Below, piece after piece: positions 53,541 to 62,415 of a DNA stretch of 64,000 nucleotides. Position 1 is the stretch's first letter; every line of letters begins with the position of its first letter. Made by a program: the position numbers and the translations under genes. The notes under the pieces were generated by a model. The model was not told where the DNA came from and made no database searches. It saw nothing but the letters and a program-made list of their open reading frames with translations. This DNA is from Humibacter ginsenosidimutans (lineage in GTDB: Bacteria > Actinomycetota > Actinomycetes > Actinomycetales > Microbacteriaceae). The DNA lies in assembly GCF_007859675.1 (NCBI RefSeq), contig NZ_CP042305.1, positions 4,030,001-4,094,000 on the forward strand, written 5' to 3'.

Positions 53541-54821
53541 ATGCCCGCCATCGTCGACGGGCCGGCGCTCTCGCCGGCCCGAATCCGCCTTGCCCTGATC
53601 GCGCTCGCGCTCGGCGGCTTCGGCATCGGTGCCACCGAGTTCGTCGCGATGGGCCTGCTGCCGAACATCGCGGCCGACCTGCTGCCGACGCTGTACGCGG
53701 CGAACCCAGCCGACGCGAACGCCCAGGCGGGGTGGATGATCTCGGCCTATGCGCTCGGCGTGGTCGTTGGCGCACCGACGATCGCGGCCACCGCGGCGCG
53801 CTGGCCCCGCAAGCGACTGCTGCTCTGGCTGCTCGTGACGTTCACGCTCGGCACCGTGGCAGCGGCCGTTGCACCGACGTTCCCGCTCGTGCTCGCCGCC
53901 CGGTTCGTGGCGGCGCTGCCGCACGGAGCGTACTTCGGCATCGCGAGCCTGGTGGCGGCATCCCTCATGGGTCCAGGCAAACGCGGACGCGGCGTGGCGT
54001 TCGTGCTCTCCGGCCTCACCATCGCGAATGTGGTCGGCGTGCCGGCCATCACCTGGCTGGGGCAGCAGGCGGGATGGCGCGTCGCCTATCTCGCGGTCGC
54101 CGTGATCTTCGCGCTCACGTTCGTCGCCGTGTTCGTCGCCGTGCCGTGGCAGGCGGGCAATCCCGATGCGACCATGCGTCGCGAACTGAAGGCCTTCACC
54201 CGGCCGCAGGTCTGGTTCACCCTCGGCGTCGGCGCGATCGGCTTCGGCGGACTCTTCGCGCTGTACACATACATCGCGCCGATCGTGACCGACGTCGCTG
54301 GCCTTCCCGAAGGTGCCGTGCCGCTCATGCTGGTGTGCTGCGGACTGGGAATGACGGTCGGCAACCTCCTAGGCGGTGCGATGGCGGACCGCAGCGTGAA
54401 GCGCACCATGCTGGTGTTCTTCGTCGTGCTCATGGTGGCGCTCGTCGCCATCGGTCTGCTGGCCCAGAACTGGATCGTGCTCGCGCTCGGCGTCTTCGTG
54501 GTGGGTGGTTCGTCGTCGGCGATCTCGCCGGCGATCCAGACGCGCCTGATGGATGTCGCGCGCGACAGTCAGTCCATCGCAGCGGCTCTCAACCACTCGG
54601 CGCTCAACATCGGCAACTCGCTCGGGGCATACCTGGGCGGTGTGGCCATCGCGGCAGGACTCGGCTATCGGGCTCCGGTCTGGGTGGGGCTCGTGCTGAC
54701 GCTCCTCGGACTGTTGCTCGCGATCGGATCGTTCACGCTCGACCGGGTGCGCGCGGCACGAGGGCTGCCGGTCGCGGGCCACACCGCCGGCATCCCGACG
54801 GTGCCGGTCGACCTCGCCTGA
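53541..54821 (+). CDS. MFS transporter, DHA1/AraJ-like
   Basis: About 426 residues, 12 helices. IALALGGFGIGATEFVAMGLLPNIA is the helix-1 signature of the AraJ/NepI-type exporters, followed by the loop 2-3 motif AARWPRKRLLLWLL and PHGAYFGIASLVAASLMG. The start at ATG 53541 (not 53532) follows the -10 box. Preceded by a perfect palindrome. Ends 12 nt from the convergent response regulator gene. A second MFS exporter in this window, distinct from that at 47293. Confidence 0.9.
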   Translation: MPAIVDGPALSPARIRLALIALALGGFGIGATEFVAMGLLPNIAADLLPTLYAANPADANAQAGWMISAYALGVVVGAPTIAATAARWPRKRLLLWLLVTFTLGTVAAAVAPTFPLVLAARFVAALPHGAYFGIASLVAASLMGPGKRGRGVAFVLSGLTIANVVGVPAITWLGQQAGWRVAYLAVAVIFALTFVAVFVAVPWQAGNPDATMRRELKAFTRPQVWFTLGVGAIGFGGLFALYTYIAPIVTDVAGLPEGAVPLMLVCCGLGMTVGNLLGGAMADRSVKRTMLVFFVVLMVALVAIGLLAQNWIVLALGVFVVGGSSSAISPAIQTRLMDVARDSQSIAAALNHSALNIGNSLGAYLGGVAIAAGLGYRAPVWVGLVLTLLGLLLAIGSFTLDRVRAARGLPVAGHTAGIPTVPVDLA

Positions 54822-54833
54822 TCGGCGCCGCGG

Positions 54834-55490
54834 TCAGTCGTTCTGCAGCAGGATGCCGTCGAGGATGGCGCGTTTGCGCAGCGCCACCTTCGTGCCGACG
54901 TCGTAGCCCGCGACGCGATACTTCTCGCGGATGCGCTTCAGATAGCTCTTGGCCGTCTCGTCGGAGATGCCGAGCTTGAACGCCACCGACTTCACCGGCT
55001 CGCCCGCGCCATACAGCGCCATCACTCTGCGCTCCTGGGCGCTGAGCTTCGGTGATCCCGTCGTGCTCTGGCTGAGCGCCACGTCGAGCTCCTCCGAGAT
55101 GAAGGAGTCGCCGCGCACCGCCGCGCGGATGGCCTCGACGATCATGTCGGCGTTCTCGCTCTTGACGATGTATCCCTGTGCGCCGGCGGCGAGCGCCTCC
55201 CGCACGACGTTCGGGTCGGAGTAAGCGCTCATCAGCATGGTCGGCACACCTGCGGCTTTCAGCGCCTGCAGCTTGATCGAGACCGGGATGTTGTCCTTGA
55301 GGTCGAGGTCGAGCAGCACGACGTCGACCGGGAACGCCTCGTGCGTGAGCAGTTCGGGCCACGTGGCGACGGCGGCGACCATCTCGATGTCGTCGGCGGC
55401 ACCCCTGATCCATTCCGTGAGCGCGGCCAGCAGCATCCGATGATCGTCGACGATGGCGATCCTGATGGGTGCCTGCTCTGAGTCCTTCAC
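54834..55490 (-). CDS. LuxR/NarL-family response regulator
   Basis: 218 residues from GTG 55490 with SD GGAGGAGG. Receiver domain (IAIVDDHRMLLAALTEW, phospho-acceptor Asp61 in VVLLDLDLKD, TMLMSAYSDP, IVKSENA) and C-terminal LuxR HTH (KLSAQERRVMALYGAGEPVKSVAFKLGISDETAKSYLKRIREKYRVAG). The last gene of a three-gene operon with a membrane histidine kinase and a second kinase-like membrane protein. Confidence 0.92.
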   Translation of the reverse strand: MKDSEQAPIRIAIVDDHRMLLAALTEWIRGAADDIEMVAAVATWPELLTHEAFPVDVVLLDLDLKDNIPVSIKLQALKAAGVPTMLMSAYSDPNVVREALAAGAQGYIVKSENADMIVEAIRAAVRGDSFISEELDVALSQSTTGSPKLSAQERRVMALYGAGEPVKSVAFKLGISDETAKSYLKRIREKYRVAGYDVGTKVALRKRAILDGILLQND

Positions 55491-55539
55491 GTGTCCGTCC
55501 TCCTCCCGCGGCTTCGGGTACCGCGCTGGTGGGGCATCC

Positions 55540-56685
55540 TCAGCGATCTGCCGAGGCGTCGACCAGGCAGTCTACTTCGATACGGAGCATCGCAGACTGA
55601 CCGGTCTCGGTATACCGCCCCACTCTGCGAATAGCTTGCCATGCCGCCGGGTCGATCTGGCGTCGCGGGATGCCCGTGGCTTCGATCACGATCTGCAGCC
55701 CCTGCACGTGCGGGCCGGCATCCGCCCCCCGCGCCAGGTGGATGCGCAGCGACGTCGCCGACTTCGGCACGCTGCCCACGAGCAGCCAGATGGCCGAGAA
55801 CAGCCCGTCGCGCTGTCTCGAATTCAGTGACGCGGCGAGGCCGTCGGGGTCGTCGACCACGGTCACCGGGTCGAGCACGGCCGACTCGGTGACCGCGTGG
55901 TGCAGCCAGGTCTGCCTGCGGTCTTCGACCAGGTGCAGCCTCAGCTGCGTCGCGAGAGAGGATGCCCTCGCCGCCGTCTCCGGGTCGAGCGGCAGCGCCT
56001 GCCGCCCGGCCGCGACGTCATCGAGCAGTTGCTCGGCGGCGAGGTCGAGCCGCTCGAGCTCCTCGGAGGCGAGCATTCCGACGGCGTGGTCGATGATCGT
56101 GGTGCTCTGGGTCTGCGCGATCTCGGAGTGGAACTGCACGATGCTGCGGAACGAGCGCACGAGAGTCACGCCGATGATCGGCGGCGCACACGCGATGGCC
56201 ACGAAGGCCAGCCGTGGCGCGATGGAGAGCACGGTGTGCACCTGCAGGCCGAGCACGACGATCAGCACCAGGGCGAAGCCCGCCGTGGCCAGCACGATGT
56301 CGCGCGGCGGCCGCACGGTGACCGCGGCGACGAGGAGCCCGCCGACGCCGATGCAGGTCACGGGGAACACGCCGGTGGAGCCGGGCGCCCACGATGCAGC
56401 GAGGTCGATGCCGACGATGACGGCGCATCCCGCCATGAGCCCCGCGAAGCGACCCTGTTCGACAGGGGCGTCCCGCGGTGCAGGCATCACCCACATGAGC
56501 ACGGCGACGAGCACGAGCAGGGCGAGCGCGACGAGACCGAGCCACGGCAGCGGGTACTGGCGCCCGAAGTAGGCGAACCGGATGATCGAGGTGACCACGA
56601 GAAGGTCGGCGATGACCATCGTGCCGGTGCGCAGTCGGCTCACTCCGCTGTGCATGTGGGTCGCCCTGGCGTCGAGCCTGCTCAT
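55540..56685 (-). CDS. Degenerate sensor-kinase-like membrane protein
   Basis: 381 residues. Five or six membrane helices (about 25-175) are followed by a cytoplasmic helical region (FHSEIAQTQSTTIIDHAVGMLASEELERLDLAAEQLLDD) resembling a dimerisation/HisKA_3 segment and a C-terminal domain of about 150 residues. The N-box, DxGxG and GxG boxes of an ATP-binding domain are not visible, so it cannot act as a kinase alone. Its start overlaps the kinase stop (ATGA). Probably a co-sensor or regulatory partner; not a family I can name. Confidence 0.75.
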   Translation of the reverse strand: MSRLDARATHMHSGVSRLRTGTMVIADLLVVTSIIRFAYFGRQYPLPWLGLVALALLVLVAVLMWVMPAPRDAPVEQGRFAGLMAGCAVIVGIDLAASWAPGSTGVFPVTCIGVGGLLVAAVTVRPPRDIVLATAGFALVLIVVLGLQVHTVLSIAPRLAFVAIACAPPIIGVTLVRSFRSIVQFHSEIAQTQSTTIIDHAVGMLASEELERLDLAAEQLLDDVAAGRQALPLDPETAARASSLATQLRLHLVEDRRQTWLHHAVTESAVLDPVTVVDDPDGLAASLNSRQRDGLFSAIWLLVGSVPKSATSLRIHLARGADAGPHVQGLQIVIEATGIPRRQIDPAAWQAIRRVGRYTETGQSAMLRIEVDCLVDASADR

Positions 56686-57848
56686 TCCTTGGGTACCTCC
56701 AGCACGACGGTGGTACCGGATCCAGGCGCGCTGAACAGGCGGGCGTTGCCGCCCACGTCGCGCATGCGCGCGACGATCGACTCGGTGAAGCCCAGGCGGC
56801 CCGGCGAGACGTCGCTCACGTCGAACCCGACTCCGGAGTCGGTCACCATCGCGCGCACCGTCACGTCGTCATCGGTGATCGTGACGTGCGCCTCGGACTC
56901 GCCGGAGTGCCTGCGCACGTTCTCGAGGCACTCGGCGAGCGCGAGCAGGAACGCGTCGAGGGTGTCGGCGGGCAGCAGCACGTGCCCGGTGCCGTGCCAG
57001 GCGACGTCGAGGCCCATGCGCTCGAACCGTTGCTTGACCGTCTCGAGCGTGTTGCCGAGCGTGGACTCCTGCACCTGACGCAGGTTGTAGTCGCCGGAGG
57101 CCTGCGGGTCGGGCGTGTACCCCATGCGCAGCTCGCGCAGCAGCGCGGCGTCGTCGGCGGCCTGCGCTCGCAGCGCACGCTCGCCGACTCCGCGGCCGGA
57201 GTGGGCGAGCAGCGTGAGGGTGGCGAGCACGGTGTCGTGCAGCAGACGGGCGCTCTGCCTGCGCCGTGCCTCGTACTCGCTCGCCTGGCGCTCGGTGCGG
57301 TAGGCGTCACTCATGCCCTCGATGCGTTCGACGGTCTGCGGCACGACGCGTGCCACCCACACGGCGATGCCCGTGCAGAACGCCCAGCTGCCCACGGTGG
57401 CGAAGAGCACGGTCGGCAGGGGGCCGTGCACCGACAGCACGGTCGGCACGGTGACGGCGACGACCACGACGAATCCGATGCCGAGAATGACGCGGCGCCG
57501 GGCATCCGCTCCCAGGAGGAACGCGGTGCTGGCCGATGTGACGTCGAGCATGATGATGATGGCGGTGGCTGCTGAGCCGCTCGTGCCCCCGCTGAACCAG
57601 ACGACGCCGATGGCGATCACCGAGGTGGCGAGCGTGACCATGATCGGGATCGGGGACGTGCGCCGCTGAACGGCGACGCAGGCCGTGATGATGAGGAGGC
57701 AGAGCGCCAGCACGCTCACGGTCGATTCGATCTCGGGAAGCGCACCTGGCAGCACGGTGCAGACCGCGGCCACCGCCGACGCGAGGATGCCCATCGTGCT
57801 CGACGCCACCGCGAGCATGCGGTCGCGTTCTTCGACGGTGCGCGTCAT
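56682..57848 (-). CDS. Membrane sensor histidine kinase (NarX/DesK type)
   Basis: 388 residues. Four to six membrane helices (about 10-180), a HisKA_3 dimerisation domain with RLLHDTVLATLTLLAHSG (phospho-acceptor His) and a HATPase domain (ALAECLENVRRHSGES N-box, DSGVGFDVSDVSPGRLGF, SAPGSGTTVVLEVP). ATG 57848 was chosen for the strong SD GGAGG 4 nt upstream; ATG 57872 is weaker. Cognate regulator: the NarL-type gene at 54834. Ligand unknown. Confidence 0.9.
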   Translation of the reverse strand: MTRTVEERDRMLAVASSTMGILASAVAAVCTVLPGALPEIESTVSVLALCLLIITACVAVQRRTSPIPIMVTLATSVIAIGVVWFSGGTSGSAATAIIIMLDVTSASTAFLLGADARRRVILGIGFVVVVAVTVPTVLSVHGPLPTVLFATVGSWAFCTGIAVWVARVVPQTVERIEGMSDAYRTERQASEYEARRRQSARLLHDTVLATLTLLAHSGRGVGERALRAQAADDAALLRELRMGYTPDPQASGDYNLRQVQESTLGNTLETVKQRFERMGLDVAWHGTGHVLLPADTLDAFLLALAECLENVRRHSGESEAHVTITDDDVTVRAMVTDSGVGFDVSDVSPGRLGFTESIVARMRDVGGNARLFSAPGSGTTVVLEVPKE

Positions 57849-57978
57849 CGATCCTCCGGATACGCCCGACATCGGCTCCTGCGTCCGGGGCGAACTACAG
57901 AACGATTATGACGCGTGCCGTCGCAGGCCGGGTCGAGGTGCCGGTGCCGAGGCGTCTGATGCGTGTGTCGTCAGGTCG

Positions 57979-58986
57979 TCACATGCCCGTCCAGGCACGC
58001 AGCTTGTCGGGATTGCGCATCGCCCAGACGTTGGTCACACGGCCGTGCACGATCTCCAGCGCCGCCACCGCCGCCACTTCGCCGTTCTGCAGCGCGAGGA
58101 GACCGGGTCGACCGTTCACCGTGCGCTCCTCGATCGTGAGGTCGGGCGCCAACTGGGCGATGGCCACGAAGTAGCGGGCGACCTCCTCGGCGCCCACCAT
58201 CGGGTGCAGCGCGGCGTTGACCCTGCCGCCGCCGTCGGCGACGAGCACCACGCTCGGATCGAGGATGCCGATCAGTGCGCCGATGTCCTTGCGCTCCCAT
58301 GCTCGCCTGAGGTCTGCGACGACCTCGTCCTGAGCCCGAGAGTCTGAGCCGTGCTGCTCACGCGGTGCGCTCAGCCGTCGTCGCGCCGAGTACGCCAGCT
58401 GTCGGCACGCCGCCGGGGTGCGCCCCACGATCTCGGCGATCTCGGCGAACGAGTAGCCGAACACGTCGTGCAGCACGAACGAGACGCGCTCGGCCGGGCT
58501 CATCGCCTCGAGCACGACGAGGAACGCCATGGTGATCGACTCGTCGAGGGTCACGCGCTCTGCGGGGTCGGAAGGGGTGGATGCCGCGGCGCCGGCGGTC
58601 GAGGTCGCCCAGCCCACGGCATCCGGAACCGGCTCGGGAATCCACTCGCCCACGTACCGTTCGCGGCGCCGGCGCGCCGAGCCCAGCAGGTCGAGGCAGA
58701 TGCGGCTGGCGACTGTGCTGAGCCAGGCGCCGGGGGAGCGGATCTCGCCGCGTTGCTCCGGCGTCATCGCGTACCAGCGGCCGAACGCCTCCTGCACCAC
58801 GTCTTCGGCGTCGGCGAGCGAGCCGAGCAGGCGGTAGGCGAGGCCCAGCAGGGCCGGACGCTCGGCGGCGACCCGCTCGTCGGCGTCTGCGTCGCGGCGC
58901 GCGTCGTGGTCGCCGCGCTCATCACGTTCGTCACGATCGTGGTGGTGCGGCCCGGGAACGGACCCGGCCTGCGGGTGTTCGGTCAT
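57979..58986 (-). CDS. sigJ: ECF41-type RNA polymerase sigma factor
   Basis: 335 residues. Region 2 (LLGLAYRLLGSLADAEDVVQEAFGRWYAM), region 4 (MSPAERVSFVLHDVFGYSFAEIAEIVGRTPAACRQLAYSARRRL), and a C-terminal SnoaL-like domain of about 100 residues that replaces an anti-sigma factor. The ECF41 hallmarks are present: a WLPEP-like EWIPEP between sigma regions, DGGGR, and NPDKL. The His/Asp-rich N-terminus (about 1-40) is unusual. ATG 58986 has AGGAGG 6 nt upstream. ECF41 factors commonly control one adjacent gene; the divergent gene at 59172 is the only candidate here. Confidence 0.93.
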   Translation of the reverse strand: MTEHPQAGSVPGPHHHDRDERDERGDHDARRDADADERVAAERPALLGLAYRLLGSLADAEDVVQEAFGRWYAMTPEQRGEIRSPGAWLSTVASRICLDLLGSARRRRERYVGEWIPEPVPDAVGWATSTAGAAASTPSDPAERVTLDESITMAFLVVLEAMSPAERVSFVLHDVFGYSFAEIAEIVGRTPAACRQLAYSARRRLSAPREQHGSDSRAQDEVVADLRRAWERKDIGALIGILDPSVVLVADGGGRVNAALHPMVGAEEVARYFVAIAQLAPDLTIEERTVNGRPGLLALQNGEVAAVAALEIVHGRVTNVWAMRNPDKLRAWTGM

Positions 58987-59171
58987 CGGCATCCTCCTGG
59001 GCGGTGCACCCGGCTCGGCACGCCATCGCGTGCCCTCGTCACGACGACGATGAAGCGCGGTCGGATGTCAGCCCGTCGTCGCCGACCTGACGTCGTGGGT
59101 ATGCACGTCGTCGGACCATTGTGGCGCGGTCGACACGCGGTCGTCACGTGAACGAGGGAGGCGCGGCATCC

Positions 59172-59618
59172 ATGTCGTCATCGAGAACCATCACACCGGG
59201 ATACCTGACCGCTCTGCGCGTCGTCGTGACGCTGCTCGCCGCGGCGACACTCGCGGCGGCCGTCGCCGCCGGACTCCTCATCTCCGGCGCAGCGGGCATG
59301 GCGGTGCACAGCGCCACCGCCTACACGACGTGGTCGCTGGCGGTGCTGTACGTGATCGTCGCGCTGCTCGCCTGGTGGCGAGGAGGCGGGTCGCGACGTC
59401 CGGCGGCTCTCGCGCTCGGCTATCTGGTCGGCGTCTCGCTGCAGGTCGTCTTCGGACTCGCGCACCTGGCGGCGCTGCACGTTCCGTGGGGCGTCGCGCT
59501 CTTCGCCGCGATCGCGCTCCAGCTCGGCTGGGTGTGGCGCCTGAAGGCGCAGAGTCCCGCCGTCCCGGCGTCCGAGGGGCTCAGGACTCGAGAAGCCTCT
59601 GCAGCGGTGGGCCGATGA
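59172..59618 (+). CDS. Small four-helix membrane protein (DoxX-like), possible ECF41 target
   Basis: 148 residues. Four hydrophobic helices: VVVTLLAAATLAAAVAAGLL, TTWSLAVLYVIVALLAWW, RPAALALGYLVGVSLQVVFG, WGVALFAAIALQLGWVW. Start ATG 59172, preceded by GGGAGG (59156-59161). The extra N-terminal codons from GTG 59148 are not needed. No catalytic residues seen; the overall pattern resembles small DoxX/COX-assembly-type proteins. Divergent from the ECF41 gene, the usual place for its partner gene. Its 3' end overlaps metX (convergent) by 38 nt. Confidence 0.72.
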   Translation: MSSSRTITPGYLTALRVVVTLLAAATLAAAVAAGLLISGAAGMAVHSATAYTTWSLAVLYVIVALLAWWRGGGSRRPAALALGYLVGVSLQVVFGLAHLAALHVPWGVALFAAIALQLGWVWRLKAQSPAVPASEGLRTREASAAVGR

Positions 59619-60786
59619 GGTCGTCCTCGATGAGGAAGGCGTCGTGCCCGAACGGCGAGTGGATCACGATCGGGTGAGCGCCGTGGATGCTGTTCTGCAG
59701 ACCGGCTGCGATGATGCGCTGGCCGTCGACCGTGTACAGCCGGTCGCTGTCGATGCCGAGCACGAGTGAGGATGCCGTGACGCGGCCGAGCGCCGCATCC
59801 ACCCCTCCGCGCCCGCGGCCGATGTCGTGCGAGCTCATGGCGCCCACCACGGTGATGTAGCTGTTGGCGTCGAACCGCCGCGTGAACTTGTTGCCGTGGA
59901 AGTCGAGGTACGACTCGACGGCGAACCGCCCGCCTGCACCGAGCGGGCTGATGCCGCTCTGCCAGCTGCGCTGGAAGCGCTCGTTGAGCTCGTTGGCGCT
60001 GCGGTAGTTGAGCAGCGCCATGCGGCGGGCGAGGGCGAGTCCGGCGTGCGGACCCTCGCCGTCTGCCGAGTCGTAGTAGCGGCCGGCCCTGAACTGGGCA
60101 TCGGTGCGGATCGCCTCGATCTGCAACGTGTTGAGCGCGATCTGGTCGGCCGTGGAGAACGGGGGCGCCGCGATCACGGCGACCCGTTCCATGCGCTCCG
60201 GGAAGCTCACCGCCCACTCCAGCGACTGCATGCCGCCCATGGAGCCGCCGATCACGGCGGCCCAGCTGTCGATGCCGAGCGTGTCGGAGAGCGCGGCCTG
60301 GGCGTTCACCTGGTCGCGCACCGTGGTGTACGGAAAGCGGGGCCCCCACTCGATGCCGTCGGGGGCGAGGGATGCCGGCCCGCTCGACCCCTGGCATCCA
60401 CCGATCATGTTCGGAGCCACCACGAACCATTGGTCGGTGTCGATCGCGAGTCCGGGGCCCACGATGCCGTTCCACCATCCCGAGGTCGGATGCCCCGGCC
60501 CGGCCTCGCCCACCACATGGCTGTCGCCGGTGAGCGCATGCAGCACGAGCACGGCGTTGTCGCGCTGTGACGAGAGCGTGCCCCACGTCTCGTACGCCAC
60601 GACCATGTTCGACAGCGTGCGACCGCACTCGAACGCCAGCGAGCCGATCTTCGCGAACTGCCGGTCGCCGACCGGGTCGCCCTCGCGCCACGCGCCGGTC
60701 GCGCGCGGCTTGCCGAGCAGCGAGCGAGCCTGCGCGTCGGTGATGAAGCTCGACGGCACGGTGTCTTCGGAGGTCTGCCAGTCCAT
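59581..60786 (-). CDS. metX: Homoserine O-acetyltransferase
   Basis: 401 residues, alpha/beta-hydrolase fold. Transfers acetyl from acetyl-CoA to homoserine, the first committed step of methionine synthesis. Nucleophile elbow GGSMGGMQSLEWA (Ser near residue 165), NMIGGCQGSSGP, DSDRLYTV, and the late His in HSPFGHDAFL. ATG 60786 starts before MDWQTSED. Same strand as metY, 300 nt downstream, separated by two hairpin structures, so probably not co-transcribed. Overlaps the convergent gene ending at 59618. Confidence 0.95.
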   Translation of the reverse strand: MDWQTSEDTVPSSFITDAQARSLLGKPRATGAWREGDPVGDRQFAKIGSLAFECGRTLSNMVVAYETWGTLSSQRDNAVLVLHALTGDSHVVGEAGPGHPTSGWWNGIVGPGLAIDTDQWFVVAPNMIGGCQGSSGPASLAPDGIEWGPRFPYTTVRDQVNAQAALSDTLGIDSWAAVIGGSMGGMQSLEWAVSFPERMERVAVIAAPPFSTADQIALNTLQIEAIRTDAQFRAGRYYDSADGEGPHAGLALARRMALLNYRSANELNERFQRSWQSGISPLGAGGRFAVESYLDFHGNKFTRRFDANSYITVVGAMSSHDIGRGRGGVDAALGRVTASSLVLGIDSDRLYTVDGQRIIAAGLQNSIHGAHPIVIHSPFGHDAFLIEDDLIGPPLQRLLES

Positions 60787-60856
60787 GGTGATGTCAATTC
60801 TGCCGGGTGCCGGGCGGCGCACCGTGCTCTGTTACGACTGGCGCGCTCCGTGGCGC

Positions 60857-60942
60857 GTGCCGAAAATCGGACTTCTGCGGCGCCACGCCGTGTGCAGGGG
60901 TCGACACGCCGCCCGCGGCCGCAGAAGTCCGATTTTCGGCAC
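60857..60942. repeat. Perfect 25-bp inverted repeat (REP-like palindrome)
   Basis: Arms 60857-60881 and 60918-60942 are perfect reverse complements; the left one begins GTGCCGAAAATCGGACTTCT. Loop of 36 nt with a smaller ACACG/CGTGT stem. AT-rich arms in a GC-rich intergenic region. Two-tier layout resembles the palindrome at 4187-4253. Confidence 0.8.
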
Positions 60943-60960
60943 GGCCGGCTGGTGGGAGGC

Positions 60961-61016
60961 GCGGTGGTGGGGAGCTCGGCACGGTGGTGGGGGCTCGGCC
61001 CGGTGGTGGAGGCACA
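60961..61016. repeat. Three-copy ~20-bp tandem repeat
   Basis: GGTGGTGG(G/A)G-CTCGGC units at 60963, 60983 and 61002, the last one degenerate. Non-coding, between metX and metY. Confidence 0.55.
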
Positions 61017-61032
61017 GAGCGGATGGGCGCAG

Positions 61033-61068
61033 ACAGCAGGGGCCCGGTGGTGGCCGAGCCCCTGCTGT
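61033..61068 (-). terminator. Terminator hairpin of metY
   Basis: ACAGCAGGGGC (61033-61043) pairs perfectly with GCCCCTGCTGT (61058-61068). Lies 19 nt beyond the metY stop on the minus strand. Confidence 0.75.
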
Positions 61069-61086
61069 GGTTGGTCGAAAGCGACG

Positions 61087-62415
61087 TCAGGCGGAGACGC
61101 TGTCGTTCTCGGCGACCGCGCGGGCGGCCGCGAGGCCGGCCTCGAGGTCGGCCTTCAGGTCGTCGATGTTCTCGATGCCGACCGACAGGCGCACCAGGCC
61201 CGGCGTGACGCCGGCCGTGAGCTGCTCCTCGGGGGAGAGCTGCGAGTGCGTGGTCGATGCCGGGTGGATGACGAGCGAGCGCACGTCGCCGATGTTGGCG
61301 AGGTGGCTGAACAGCGTGAGGTTGTCGACCAGCGCGCGGCCGGCATCCACACCGCCCTTGAGCTCGAACGAGAGCACGGCGCCGACGCCCTTGGGCGCGT
61401 ACTTGTTGGCGGCCGCGTACCACGGACTCGTGGGCAGTCCCGCGTAGTTGACCGAGGCGACGTCGGGATGGTTCTCGAGGAACTCCGCGATCTCCTGGGC
61501 GTTCTGCACGTGGCGCTCGATGCGCAGCGACAGCGTCTCGATGCCCTGGATGAGCAGCCACGCGCTGTTCGGCGCGATGGCTGAGCCGAGGTCGCGCAGC
61601 AGCTGCACGCGCGCCTTGATGATGTAAGCGAGTCCGTCGCCGACGGCCTGGGTGTAGCTCACGCCGTGGTATGACTCGTCGGGCTCCGTGAGGCCCGGGA
61701 ACTTCTCGACGTTCTTCGACCATTCGAAGTGTCCGCCATCGACGATGACGCCGCCGATGGTCGTTCCGTGGCCGCCGAGGAACTTGGTGGCCGAGTGGAT
61801 GATGATGTCGGCGCCGTGCTCGAACGGACGGATCAGGTACGGCGTGGCGATCGTGTTGTCGACGATGAGCGGAACGCCGGCGCCGTGCGCGATGTCGGCG
61901 ATGGTCTCGATGTCGAGGATGTTGACCTTGGGGTTGCCGACGGTCTCCGCGAAGAACAGCTTGGTGTTCGGGCGGATGGCGCGACGCCATTCTTCGGGGT
62001 CGTCCTGGTTCTCGACGAACGTGGTCTCGATGCCGAGCTTGCCGAGCGTGTACTTGAAGAGGTTGTAGGTGCCGCCGTAGATCGAGCTCGACGAGACGAT
62101 GTGATCGCCGGCCTGGGCGATGTTGAGCACCGCGAACGTGGACGCGGACTGGCCGCTGGCCAGCAGCAGCGCGCCGGTGCCGCCCTCGAGGGCGGCGACC
62201 CGCTCCTCGACGACCGCCTGCGTCGGGTTCTGGATGCGCGTGTAGATGTTGCCGAACTCGGCGAGCGCGAAGAGGTTCTTCGCGTGGTCGGAGTTGTTGA
62301 ACACGTACGACGTGGTCTGGTAGATCGGCGTGGCCCTCGCGTTGGTCACGGGATCGGGCGCGGCGCCGGAATGCACCTGCTTGGTTTCGAATTGCCACTG
62401 CGCGGCGTCGGTCAT
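61087..62415 (-). CDS. metY: O-acetylhomoserine aminocarboxypropyltransferase (sulfhydrylase)
   Basis: 442 residues, PLP Cys/Met-metabolism family. Converts O-acetylhomoserine and sulfide to homocysteine (direct sulfhydrylation). The PLP-binding Lys is in IIHSATKFLGGHGTTIGG near residue 212; YGGTYNLFKYTLGK, ETVGNPKVNILDIE and the C-terminal VRLSVGIENIDDLKADL match the family. Makes the pathway metX -> metY -> homocysteine, complementing ahcY. Promoter located at 62478-62506; SD GGGAGA before ATG 62415. Confidence 0.95.
   Translation of the reverse strand: MTDAAQWQFETKQVHSGAAPDPVTNARATPIYQTTSYVFNNSDHAKNLFALAEFGNIYTRIQNPTQAVVEERVAALEGGTGALLLASGQSASTFAVLNIAQAGDHIVSSSSIYGGTYNLFKYTLGKLGIETTFVENQDDPEEWRRAIRPNTKLFFAETVGNPKVNILDIETIADIAHGAGVPLIVDNTIATPYLIRPFEHGADIIIHSATKFLGGHGTTIGGVIVDGGHFEWSKNVEKFPGLTEPDESYHGVSYTQAVGDGLAYIIKARVQLLRDLGSAIAPNSAWLLIQGIETLSLRIERHVQNAQEIAEFLENHPDVASVNYAGLPTSPWYAAANKYAPKGVGAVLSFELKGGVDAGRALVDNLTLFSHLANIGDVRSLVIHPASTTHSQLSPEEQLTAGVTPGLVRLSVGIENIDDLKADLEAGLAAARAVAENDSVSA

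Noticed and set aside
57979..59171. Exact ECF41 promoter (TGTCACA ... CGTC) in the sigma/membrane protein gap
   Set aside because: I found only partial resemblances on either strand and none with correct spacing.
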